From contig MHBK01000009.1 in NCBI GenBank assembly GCA_001804865.1, positions 1 through 64,000 of the forward strand: a DNA stretch of 64,000 nt, in the 5' to 3' direction. A program made the translations under genes and the position numbers. The notes beneath the pieces are model-generated. The model saw only the letters and a program-made list of their open reading frames with translations, did no database searches and was not told where the DNA came from. Below, in pieces: positions 17,994-29,600 of this stretch (positions are counted from its first letter, which is position 1; every line of letters starts with the position of its first letter). The stretch comes from Lentisphaerae bacterium GWF2_57_35. GTDB lineage: Bacteria > Verrucomicrobiota > Kiritimatiellia > CAIQIC01 > GWF2-57-35.

Positions 17994-18375
17994 GGGGTCC
18001 CTTAACAAACCAATCAAACTTTCGTAGTGTTGTAAGATATTTCATTAACTGAATCCAGTGCCGATGCAGATAATTTCTGACCCGGTGCGGGAGCGCTCCC
18101 CTTTATCGCTCAATTCTTTGCGCTTTTTTCCGTTTGCAAAAGGCGAAGAGCGGTTCCGATCGTCGCCGTCGCGGAATAGGCGAACGGAACCCTCCGGGAG
18201 CGAAGATGCGGATTCTTGCTGTTTGGAGGGGCGCGCTCTGTCGCGACCGGATGAAATTGAGCGGCATCTGAATAGATGCCCGAGGGGGGTGGGCCGGTTT
18301 GGAAAGAAGGAAAGAGGTTCCGACGGAGCGGAACCCTCCAAAAAACGAAGACGGATTTCGGATACAGCTCTCTCT
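17994..18375. other. Spacer between GloVer-B and LacI-A with hairpin and repeated motifs
   Basis: This 382-bp spacer separates the two tandem blocks. It contains the LacI-type operator (18089-18100), two copies of a GGTTCCGA...CGGAACCCTCC arrangement, the second forming a tight hairpin (18316-18335, GGTTCCG stem), and a TGGAGGGGCGCGCTCTGTCG stretch that looks like dispersed-repeat DNA. It probably carries the terminator of block B and the promoter of LacI-A. I find no supported gene. Confidence 0.5.
18089..18100. promoter_or_regulatory. Predicted LacI-family operator upstream of LacI-A
   Basis: GGGAGCGCTCCC, identical in its 12-bp core to the other three copies, lies 96 bp upstream of the lacI-A start. 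This fits autoregulation. Flanking bases differ from the other copies (GC upstream, CT downstream). Confidence 0.75.
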
Positions 18376-20610
18376 TTATTGCGGCTCGACCTCAATATGG
18401 TAGAACAGGAACGACGCTTCAGCCGACCGATCGGTGTAGGTATTTTCCGGCGGCGTGGAGGAGACATGAACCGCCAGATTGGAATCGAAGCCGGCCAGCA
18501 AGTTGGCCGCCCGCCGGATGGTGTATTGCTTTCCGCTGACGCTGGACCAGGACAGGATCGAGAAGCCGTCGAAAAAGCATTGGTTGAGGCAGAAGACGGA
18601 GAGCCCGTTGGTGGGATCCGTGCCGGCCACAAATTCCTTCCAGTTCTCGGCGCGGTCGGCATCGGGGTCGAGGCCGAAGTCGGACGGATCGCTGGGGTTC
18701 AGGCCATAAACCGTTTCCCATTCGTTAAACATCGTATCGCCATCGTCATCGCCGGACGACCGCGTACTGGCCCAGGCAACGGCGCCGGAGGAATAAAACG
18801 AATGATTTTCCGTGTAGAAGCGATAGTGATAATCGGTGTTGACCGTCAAGCCGGTGTTGTGGACCGGCGTTTCAGAGCCCAGGTACACGCATTCGCCCTG
18901 GTCCGCGTACCGGCTGCCGGTATAGTACGTGACGCCGTCCACGGGCGCCCGGAAGGACGGACTCGCTCCGGATTTGCGGAAAATGGAAACCCAGTGAACG
19001 CCATCCCGCTCATAGCTCGCGTCGATGGCGTTGGTATGGACAAAGCGGGCCTGGGCATTGCTGGGCGCGGGCAAGGGCGTAACCGACCAGCGGTGAACGG
19101 CGTCGAGCGGCGAATGCCAGTCGCCGGGGACGTTGAAGGTGGGCGGCGGATAATAGACATGCAGGCCCTGGATAAACTTGGCCGCAACGAGATATTCGCC
19201 GGGCGAGGCGCGGCTGAGCGTTCCCGTAAATTCGTATTCGGCGCCCAGGTCGCCATATTGGGTGATGGGAGTCCAGGTCCAGGTGGCGTCGTCGGCGTCG
19301 GGAGTCAGTCCATGGCCGATGAAGGCCTGCGGCAGACCGTTCGTCGTCGTGTGCCGGACATACAGGCGCCGCCAGTTTTGATCGCCGGCGGCGTTGGTGT
19401 TCATGCTGCCGGTGTCGATCCAAGTGATCTTGCACACGTCCATGACGCCGTCGCTGGGGTTGCCTTCAAAGCGGAAAATGGAGCCGTGATTGCTGACGCC
19501 GCCGCGCAGGGTCGTGCTGTACATGGCGTTGCCGACCCACAGCGGATCGCCCAGCGGTTCGCCATCCGTCAGCCAACTGAGTTGGTTCGAGAAACTCGCG
19601 CCGAGCGAAAACAACGTACCGCCGGATTGCCCGCCGCCGTAGCGCGTCAATCCATACAACTTGGCGTCGTGCCGGATGAGATTGCCGCACGGCCCCGCGC
19701 CTTCGCCCGCCGTGCCCGCAAAGGGCCACAAAATCTGCAAAGCGCCGCCGTTCGTGGCCAGCGCAAAAGCGATGCCGGCGCTGTGCCGGCCGCCCTCGGC
19801 GGCCAGGCCATACAGATAGCCGTCCAAAGCGGCCAGGCGGCCCGCCGGATTTTGTCCGTCGCTGGACGCTCCGGTGAATTCATAAAGATTCGTGTAATGC
19901 GTTCCATCCGGCAGCATGGCAAAAATAACGCCGGCATTGCTGGCGCCGCCGCCGCTGGCCGTGCCGTAGAGCCAGCCGCCCTCCAGCAGCAGATCGCCTT
20001 TGGGATATTTTCCATCGCCGGCCCCGCCGACGAACCGATGCAGATTGGTATAGCCCGAGCCGTCCGCTTGAATGGCAAAAACCACGCCGCGATTCGTAAA
20101 GCCGCCGAAACACGTCGTGCCATAAAAAATCCCGCCGGATTCCAGCAGACCGGCCCAGGGCATGGCGCCATTGTTTTCGTCGGCCGCATCGAACAAATGA
20201 AGGACCGTGAACGCTGCGCCGTTGGCGCCCAGGCGAAACAGGACGCCCGAGTCGTTGGTCCCGCCGCGCGGAACCAGGCCATACAGATTGGCGCCGCTGA
20301 TCGTCAGGGCGCCCAGGGGATATTTGCCGTCGGCCCCGCTGAAGCTGTGCAAATGGGTGTAATTCGCGCCGTCCAAATCCATCGCGTAGATCACCCCGAA
20401 GTTGCTTGCTCCGCCTAACTGGGTCATGCCGTACAACCGGCCGCCGCTTTCTATGGGTCCTGCCATCGGCCAGTCGCCGTCGTTCGCGCCGCCGATAAAC
20501 GAATGCAAATTCGTATAATCGCCCACCGCCCCAAAACCCGGCAAGACGCTGACGCCCAGCAGAAGCGCCGAGATCCACAACCCGTATTTATGCGTAGAAA
20601 TATTTTTCAT
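18376..20610 (-). CDS. Secreted GloVer-repeat beta-propeller protein B
   Basis: The start at 20610 follows AAAGGA and gives 744 aa, almost the same length as GloVer-A (745). A signal peptide (MKNISTHKYGLW, then a hydrophobic core, to about residue 25) is followed by seven GloVer repeats (cores such as LYGMTQLGGASNFGVIYAM and LYGLTRYGGGQSGGTLFSL), then a DDDGDTMFNEWE segment and an EFVAGTDP tail. Both proteins share the whole architecture, including the TLRGG last repeat. The gene follows GH44-B by 11 bp, exactly as GloVer-A follows GH44-A. A role at the cell surface in handling the GH44 substrate is inferred from this conserved pairing only. Confidence 0.85.
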   Translation of the reverse strand: MKNISTHKYGLWISALLLGVSVLPGFGAVGDYTNLHSFIGGANDGDWPMAGPIESGGRLYGMTQLGGASNFGVIYAMDLDGANYTHLHSFSGADGKYPLGALTISGANLYGLVPRGGTNDSGVLFRLGANGAAFTVLHLFDAADENNGAMPWAGLLESGGIFYGTTCFGGFTNRGVVFAIQADGSGYTNLHRFVGGAGDGKYPKGDLLLEGGWLYGTASGGGASNAGVIFAMLPDGTHYTNLYEFTGASSDGQNPAGRLAALDGYLYGLAAEGGRHSAGIAFALATNGGALQILWPFAGTAGEGAGPCGNLIRHDAKLYGLTRYGGGQSGGTLFSLGASFSNQLSWLTDGEPLGDPLWVGNAMYSTTLRGGVSNHGSIFRFEGNPSDGVMDVCKITWIDTGSMNTNAAGDQNWRRLYVRHTTTNGLPQAFIGHGLTPDADDATWTWTPITQYGDLGAEYEFTGTLSRASPGEYLVAAKFIQGLHVYYPPPTFNVPGDWHSPLDAVHRWSVTPLPAPSNAQARFVHTNAIDASYERDGVHWVSIFRKSGASPSFRAPVDGVTYYTGSRYADQGECVYLGSETPVHNTGLTVNTDYHYRFYTENHSFYSSGAVAWASTRSSGDDDGDTMFNEWETVYGLNPSDPSDFGLDPDADRAENWKEFVAGTDPTNGLSVFCLNQCFFDGFSILSWSSVSGKQYTIRRAANLLAGFDSNLAVHVSSTPPENTYTDRSAEASFLFYHIEVEPQ

Positions 20611-20621
20611 GGTCGTGTCCT

Positions 20622-23600
20622 TTAATGCAAATAGGTTCCTTTGCAGGGGCGGAAGTCGTCTAGGAACAGGTCGTGCGGATCGGCGCCCTCCTGAGCGGGG
20701 CCATATTCGATGAGTATCCGCCCGATGTCCGTCCAGGTGTCGGTCCAGGTCGCCCAGTGGGCCGGATTCACGTCGTCCACCGTCCCCACGGTGTAGAAAC
20801 GGTCCAGCGGGAAGACGAAATAATCCTCCCAGGCGCTGGCGTCGACGTTCTGCCAAAGGGTCTTGGCATTGGGGTTGGTATTGGTGCCGGCGCATACCGA
20901 CAGGCGGATGCGGGCGTTGGTCGTGCCGGTGGCCGTATAATTATCCGCGCGGCGGGCCTTCAGGGCCACCGCCGACCAGTCGGAGAAATTGGTCATGACC
21001 GTGCCCGAGCCGTAGGGCGCCACGAAGAAGCCGGCCAGCCAGCCCGGATGAGCCAGCGTTGTGCCCACCCGCGCGGCCTTCGCTCCATCCGCCCGATTGG
21101 TCGTGTAAGTAACGACAAAGCCGTTGCTCCACGCGGTGATCCAGTCATTGTCAGGCCGCTGGGCGCCATAGAACAAAGCGTCCAGCGCGCGGCAATGCTC
21201 TGCGGTGACGCTCGCGGCGCGGATACGCGCCTTCACCTTGACCGCCCCGCCCGGCGCGGTCAGATAGCCGGTCGTGTGCCAGGATTCCGCGCCGTCGGTG
21301 GAAGACATGCTCGGCGCGAGATCCGGCGTGGCGTTGGTTTGAATGGCCAGATCTCCAGCCGTCAACCAGATGAGTTCCATGTAGGCGGCGCCGGCGAATC
21401 CCGATTCCTTTTTCATCCGGGCTTCGAACGTATACGCGTTGCCCTCGGAAATGCCGGCAATCGTCTGCTCCACGGAGCCCGCGCTTCCATTCCACTGCTC
21501 GAACACAACCTCGCCCGAGCCGGACCAATTCTCGCCGCGGGCATCGCCGGCGAGCGACCAACCGGGAATGACGAGCGTCGAGCTTCCGGCATTGGCGAAG
21601 GATGAATTGGTCGTCATTCCGGCATAGCCTTCCATGCTGTTGGTGTTGTCTTTTTGATAGACCACATTGGAGCCATAGGTCAGTTGGCCGCCGAACAACG
21701 CCAGGTCATCGACAAAAACTTCATTGGTTTCGTTGTCGAGTTTGGAGGCGAACTTGAATTGAATCGCGTTCACCTGCCGCAGCGCCTCATCCCGATTCAC
21801 GGCTTCCCCGCCCCAGCCTTCCTGGGTGAAGTCGGTAAAGAGCAGGATGTATTGCTTCCACTGGCAGGGCGTGTGCGCGAGCGTGTAGACGTAATCGTCA
21901 TAATTGGTGATCGCGTTGGATTTCAGCACCACGCTAAGTTTCTTGCCGTTGCCCTTGAGCCAGAAGCTGACTCCGCGCAAGCCCGTCGTGAGGCTCAGAT
22001 CGCTGACGGCAAAGGAGCCGTCGTTGGTGTAAGGCGTCAGCTTGGTCATGATCCCGCCGAAGACATGGATCGGCTGGCCGGTCGTCGCCAGCCGGAGGGT
22101 CCCCCACCCGCGCATCGATTGGCTGGAGAAGGCGGACGCGCCATTCGTCGCCCCCGCCATGAAGACGGTCGAGCTGTTGTTGTTCTCGCGATCGTCGTAC
22201 GCGTTCCACACGCCGCCGAAATAATTGTATCGCGCGTCGCCGTTCTCGATGTGGTCGACATATCTCTCATAGCCGTAAGCTTGTGAACCCACCGTGATCC
22301 GATTAGTCAGCCCGACGCACTGGAGCGCGACGTCGCTGCCGATGCGGCATCCGATTTCATCGCGGATGTCGTCGCTGAACGCCGCCAGGCGCACATGACC
22401 GATATAAACTTTCGAGTCGGCGGCGGTCTCCTCCAGCATGATCTGGATCGGCCGCACATCGTTAAGGGTATCGCCCGTGTAAGGATCGGAGCTTTGCACG
22501 GCGGCAAAGGTGAAATCGCGCTGATCCGGATTCCCGCCGGCGCCGCACGCCAGTTTCACGTACAGGTCCAGGCAATCGGCCGCCGTACCGGAGACGAGGT
22601 TGGTCAGCGTCGCGTCCCGATACAACAGCAGGCTTTCGCCGACGAGCGTCGGGATGACCCGGATCGTCGCCTGGGCCGGATTGCGGCTCTTTAAGCCGGT
22701 GCTGTCGGCGACCACCAGGTCGAACACATAATCTCCGGGCCCTGTGGGCGTGAAGACAACGTCCGCCGTGTTGCTCGCCGAGAGTCCCGAGGCCGGCTGC
22801 CAGGCGTAGGTCAACGCGCCGCCGTCCGGGTCGTAGCTGTTGGTAGCGGTCAACGTCACGGTTTCGTTGGTACCGATCAGGCGCGCGCTCTGTCCGGCGA
22901 CGGCCACCGGGAAATGACGACCGTCCGGCGTGGCGGTTTCGATGCGGATATTATCGATCCACAGGGCGCCGCGTTTGTCCGCACGTCCGGCCCACGGACA
23001 AAACTCCATCTGGCGGATGCGCGAAAAGTCCAAATTCACGAGGCTGCCGTTTTGACCGCCCGGGTAATGCCAATCGTAGAAATTCCCGCCCAGGGGAATT
23101 GCGATGGCCTGCCAATAGCCGTCCTCGATCTCGATGTTGGCGTCGTAGGAGCTGAGCAGGACATCCGGCTTGCCTTTTTGCTGATCGTCGTCGGTGATGA
23201 CCAGCAGGAATTGGGTCTTGGTGAAGCCCACGCCTTCGGTCTTGCTCTTGATGTCGAACTTCAACGTATAGTTGGCCGCGTTGGAACCGGCGGGCACCCA
23301 GACTTCCGGCGGGCCGGGCGGTATGGAAACATGCCCGTAGCTGCCGAAGGCCGTGTAGAGCCGTCCGTCCGCCGTGTCGCCGTTGGCGCGGTCGAATTCC
23401 ACCTTCATGGACGCCAGGCCGCCCAACGCCGATTTTTCGGCGTAATCGAGCGAGAACACATAAATATAGGGGCCGTCGCGATCTTCCGTGTTGCCGTGGC
23501 CGTCGTAAAAGCCGATCGAATACGGCTCGGCGGTGTTCCAGTTGTGCGCGAGCGAGCCGGTATCGGCATCAAATATGCGGGTCTCTCCGCCGGCCCGGCC

Positions 23601-26600
23601 GGGGATGACTTCCATCGTCACGGGCACCAACAAACTCCCCTCCGAGGTCGCCACGGAAACATCCGTGCTGTACACGCCCACGGCCAGGGCGGCTTTGTTC
23701 GTGACTTGCAGATAAACCAGGTCCGTCACCTTTGCGCTGCCGTTGGTTGAGCCCACGAACGCGAGCCAGTCGGACGAGTTGGACACCGACCAGGCCGTAT
23801 TGCTGTTGCGGTTGTTGACGATCCGCAGCGTTTGCGTGTAATTCGTGGTCACGCCCAGAACTTCCAGCGTGTGCTCGTCCACCACCTCTATCAGTTCCAG
23901 GCCGGTGTTGTAAGGCCCGAAATCGACTCGGGCCGGATAGACGTTCAGCCCGCTCGCAGGAGCCTGCTCCGCCGGCGGATTGGTCATGCCGTGGAATTGG
24001 AAAAGATAAATCGAGAGCGGCTCAAATCGGTAGGAGAAGGATGGTCCACTCCCCAGGTTCACGCCGCCGCGGTCCATGTGCACAAGCTGCGGATCGTTGC
24101 GGCCAAACCGCAAAACCTGCTTCACGCCCGTGATGTTGAAATTGCTGATCACGAGGGTCGCATTGGAAGGGCTCGCGCCTTCGATAAAGGCGCCGGCATT
24201 GGTTTGCGCCCACCACGGCACATATTCCCCTTTGTACGCCGCCGCCACGCTCAGCACCATCGTATTGGTGTTCAGCTCGGCATGGACGCTGAATTGTCCA
24301 TTGTCCGTCGAGACGGCCGCAATCGACTGCCCGCGGAAATGATCGCTCATCAACTTGAAGGCCCAGTACTTCGGATTAGGCTCGCCGGTTTCCTTGAACA
24401 TCGCCTGCTTGGCCGAGTCGGCGGCATGGTGATAGCCGCCGCCCGACTGATCCGGCTCGCCCATGTACCAATTGCAGGCCATCTGCACGCCGCAGCGCTG
24501 GAACGCGCCCAGGTAATCCAACTGGCCGATGGCCGGAATCTGGCGCTCCTCCGGATACCCCTGCCAATAGAAGTAGTCGTACTCCGAGAGCGAAAGATTC
24601 AGATTCGTGTTGTAGTGATCGATGATGTTTTGGAAGCGGGAGAGAATCTTGGTCTTCGTTCCGCTGCCGCCGGTTTCCTTATCGTAGCTTTGATAATCAG
24701 GATCCCACAAATCGCGGGTTTCCTGCACGGCCGAGGCATCGTTGTCCAGATTCATGTAGCGGTGAAAATCCAGGTAATTGCAGACCTGGGTGCCGCCGTG
24801 CGAGACGGCGTAGTCGCCCATCCGCTTCGCAAACTGGCACATCGTGCGGTTGTCGTTATAGACGCCGGTCTTCTCGTTCTGCTCCCAGCCGATCATGTCG
24901 GGGCTGCCGGCGCGGTCCGGGAAGACGCGCGGATTCCACTGGTTGGCGGCCGAGGACATCATGTACCAGCCGTTGTCGTCCGGATGACTGCCCGGATCGG
25001 ATCGCTTCGCGGGACAGAACGGCGAATAATCCGTCGACCAGTACAGCCACCAGTTGGCCGGCGTCGGCCCCAGGATGGTCGAGCCCGGACTGATGCTGCG
25101 AATCGCCTCCGCTACGCGGATGAACTGCGGGAAATACGAATCGTACTTGATGTCTTCGTTGTAAATCTGGTCGCCGTGCGCACCGTCGTTGTACGAATAA
25201 CCCGATTCGTTGGAACCGCGCGTACCGTGATAGCCTTCGAGCTTCCAGGCAATGAACGGCTCATTGCCCACGCCCCAGATCGGCACGTTCGTACCGGCCT
25301 GCGTCACCCAGTCGGCGATATCCGCCGGGGTCTGCTCGACGTTATAGTCGGCCGCGCCGTCATCTGCCGCCACATGGCCGAAGACCGAAGCTTGCAGGAA
25401 CGGCTCCGCGTGCAGATCTTCGCGCACCCAGTCGACAAACGAGCTCCAACTCATCGGCACAAACTGGTTGGTTTTGGAGATCACGTTGTACATGCGGTTG
25501 TTCTTGTAATTGTAGCGCTCGATGTTGGTCGCGCCGTAGCGGACCACGGAGACGCGCGCGTTGGTCAGCCAGGGCTCGCAGAGCTTGTAGTAGTAATACT
25601 GGCACCAGTTGGCGATATTCATGCCGTAGATGCGCGGATTGATCGGCCTCCAGGTGGAGGACGCCGCATCGACGCTCAGCGGCAAGCCCGGGCCGGGACT
25701 GGGAGCCGGCTCGACCTGCGGAATCACTTGAATGGCCACCGGCGCCGAGACGGCCGAACAGCCCAGATCGTCATAGGCGCGGGCCGTGAGGGCATAGGTT
25801 CCCGTCGCCGCGCCCGACCAGGTAAAGCCATACGGCGCGACGGCATCCGCGTGCAACCACGCCCCATCGGCGTAAAACTCGACCTGGGTTACCGTCCCGA
25901 GGGCCGAGGAAGCCTGCGCGCTGACGGTCATGGCCGCCGGGGCTTCGTAGCTCCACCCCTCTTCAGGGCTCGTCAGGCTCACCCGCGGAGGATCGATCGC
26001 TTCCACCTGCACCGGCAGCGACGTACGGCAGTTGCCGTAATCGTCCCAGGCCACGGCCGTCAAAATGTACGACCCGATCGTGGAGAGGTTCAACCCATAG
26101 GCGTAGGGACTGCCCGTGAACGTGTGAAGAGGATCGGCATCGGCATAGAAGACCACTTGCGTCACCGTGCCGTCCGGGTCCGACGCCTGCGCGACGATCA
26201 AGACATTCGTGGGAACGCCAAAAACCGTGCCGGAGTCTGGCTGGACGATCGACACGCTCGGCGGATCGTTACGAACGCTGATCCGCACTTCCGCCGAAGT
26301 GCCCGGCACGCCGAGATCGTCCCAGGCGACAGCCGTCAGGACATACTCGCCCGTGGCCATGCCGGACCACTGGCACGTGTACGGACTGGCCGTATCCGTC
26401 CCTATCCAAGCAGCGTTGGCGTAAAAACTCACCTGGGTCACCAGGCCGCCGACATCGACGGCCGTGGCGGCCATGTTGACCGGCGTCGCCACATTGCATA
26501 TGGCCTCGTTGGTAGGCTGCGTAATCGAGACATCCGGCGGCCCGTTGACGCGCAAGCCGACCGACGCCGACAAGCCCACTCGCCCCTGATCGTCGAAGAC

Positions 26601-29600
26601 CCGGGCGCGCAGCGCGTAGATGCCGGCCGCCGCGTTGGTCCAATTAAAGCTGAACGGTTCGGACAAGCCGGCGCCGATTTCGGACGAGCTTGCATAGAAA
26701 ACCACTTGGGTTACCGTCGCCCCCGCGGCCGCCAAACCGACATCGATTTCGATGTTCGACGACGCCGGCAGGTTCGTGGCGGGCGGGGGATTCGTGATGG
26801 TCACGCTGGGCCAATTATCCAAGCAGAGCGTTACTTGTTGCGACGCCGCCAAACCTCCATCCGCCAGCGCGCTGAACCAGAGCGTGTTGGTTCCGGCCAT
26901 CAGGTCCAAGCCCTGCGTCCACGGGCTGCCCGCAGGCAATACCCCGCCCAGGCCGGCCGTCAGATTGGTCCACGCCAAGTCGGTCACGTTCCATGAAGTC
27001 CAGCCCGATACGTTCAAGCTCGTCGCGGAGCCCCCCTGCGGGGCCGGCTCCCAAATCGCCAGGTAGGCTTGGTTGGTTGGAATCTCGTACATCGCAGGAA
27101 CCGACCACGGGCTTTGATAGCCGCTGCTGGAGAACGTCCTGACCCGCCAATGATAGATGCCGGCGGCCGGGCAAGGCACGCCTTGCCGAATGGTCCTGAC
27201 GCCATCGCCAATGTCCGAGGAATTCGTGATGCCGCTGTCCCAGATCAGATTCGCGCCGGCGGCCAGGTCGTCCGCGTCGGCGGCCACTTGAACCTGATAG
27301 GCAATCTGGACATAGGGCATCGACGTCGGGTTGTGGAGCCAGAGGTAGGTCTGCTTGGCATTCAGGGCAGGCCCTATCACATCCAACCGGCTGTCTCCCG
27401 TCAGGTCCCCGACGCAAATCGCGGACGAGCCCCCGTTCGTTGGGAAGCTGCCCAATTGAACCTCGGGCCAGGTGTCGGGCAAACCACCGTTGCTCACGAA
27501 CACGGTGTTCTGCGTCGGGGTGGAATTGCCCGCGACCGCGTCAAGCCGCCCATCCCCCGTGAGGTCCGCGAATTCAAGGTCGATCGCCGTGCCTATGGCG
27601 CGCCCCAAGTTCACATTCGTGAAGCTGGGCCACAAGTTGATGTAGACGCGACTTTGCGAGTTCCAACTCGAATTTCCGACATCGAGCCATCCGTCGTTGT
27701 TCACATCGCCGACGCACACGCCGCGGCCGCCGCAGGCGCCGCTGAGCAGCGTGGTGCGCGGCCACACCCCAAAATTGGTTCCGTTGTTCACGTTAATGAA
27801 AACACTGGGGTCCTTGGTAGGCGCGATCTCGGCCACGTCCGGATATCCATCCCGAGTGAGATCGCCGGCCGCCGCGGAGTAGGCTGCGCTGGCGATGCTG
27901 CCGTAGACGGTCACCATGGGCCAGGTGTCCGGGCTGCCGCCGTTGTTCACAACCACCTTGGGAGGAAAGCCGTTTTGTACGGCCAGATACACGTCCGGCC
28001 GGCCGTCCCGATTCAAATCGGCAATGGCCGCATCCTGGCCGGCATGGACGGTATTGCCCAGATAAACCCGCGGCCAGGCGTCCGGGCTCCGGCCATTGTT
28101 CAAGTAAACATAGGGTCTGGACAGCCAGTTGACCTGCACCACATCCGGCCGGCGGTCGCCGTTCAGATCGCCGATGGCCACGGCCGTGGTCCACCGGACT
28201 TCGGGCGCACCGAGGGTCACTCGCGGCCAGGCGCTCGGGTCGCCGCCGTTATTCAACCACACATAAGTTTGCAGACTGGAGGCGCCCGACCCCATGACCA
28301 AATCCGCCCGGCCATCCCCGTCCAAGTCGCCGACGGCGGCGCCCGACAGATCATAGTCCATCGGACTGCCGGCCGTCGTCCGGGACATGTGGATCGACGA
28401 AGCGTCGTTCAGCGCATCGCCGAACTGCCAACTGAAGACCGGGCGGGGATCGTTGATCGTAATCGGCGTCCATTGCCGATTCACCTTCAGCGAAGTCGCA
28501 TACACCGCGCCTGTCACATAGTCGACGAGATTCGCTGGGAGGCCGCTGTCGTCATACGTCAACCACACCGTGCTCATCGTGCTGACATTGTTGGAAGCAT
28601 CGACGGCTGTGATTCCAAATTGCTGCGGCCCGGCGACAAGGCCCAAAACGGGCGTTCGCCACAAGCCGCTGGTCTGCCCGGCGACCCATTGCACCTCGAT
28701 GTCGCCGCCTAGGCCGGCGGTGATATTCGTCCATGACCACCGAATCAGCGGCAGCATCCCGCCGATGGCGCCCGACAACACCACGGTATTCGTATAGACC
28801 ACGCCTCCCGTCGGGGAATGAAACGCGATGGAGGGCGGCGGAGTGCGCAACAGCGTAGCGATTTGCATCGCCGCGACATCGCCCTCCGCATGGGCCGTGA
28901 AGCGTATCGTGTTGTAGCCAACCACAACCGAGACGTCCTGAGTCCAATCCCCGGTCGCCACAAAACTGCCGCTCGCTCCGCTCACTTCATTGGACCACAC
29001 GATGTTCGTGGCGTTCCAGGAAACCCAGCCGCTCACGGAGCCAACCGTTGCCGTGCTGGACACCTGGCCCGGTGGATGCAGCAAGAAGTAGATTTGGTCA
29101 ACGGGTATCGTATAGCGCGCGGGGGCGGACCAGACGCTCTGATACCCGCTGTCCGAAAACACCCTCGTGCGAACGTAGTAATCTCCGTTGTTGGTACAGG
29201 CCGCGCCTTGACGGATGCTGGCCACCCCGTCGCCAACCCTGGCCGAGGAGGTTACGCCGCTGTCCCAAAAGAAGATTCCATCCGCCAGGTGTTGAACGCT
29301 CCGAGCGACTTGAATTTGATAGGCCGTCTGCTGGTGCGGCATGGCCGTCGCGTTGTTCTCGAGCAGGAAGTTTTGCCGATAGGCATTCCCCACCGCGATG
29401 TCCAGCCGGCCATCCGCGTTCAGGTCGCCTACGGCCAGGGCAACGGTCAGGTCGTTCGTTCCGCTGCCCAGCGCAGCGAGTCCCCAGTTTTCGGGGCTTC
29501 CGTTATCGTTGACGAAAACGTAATTCTGCGCGTTGTAACACGCCAGGCTGGCGTCCGGCCGCCCGTCGCCCGTCAGGTCCGCGATACAGACCTTGTAAGT

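Noticed and set aside
23832..26996. Long plus-strand frame (1054 codons) opposite GH44-B
   Set aside because: Same reason: the minus strand encodes the GH44 active site and Ig-like repeats here.
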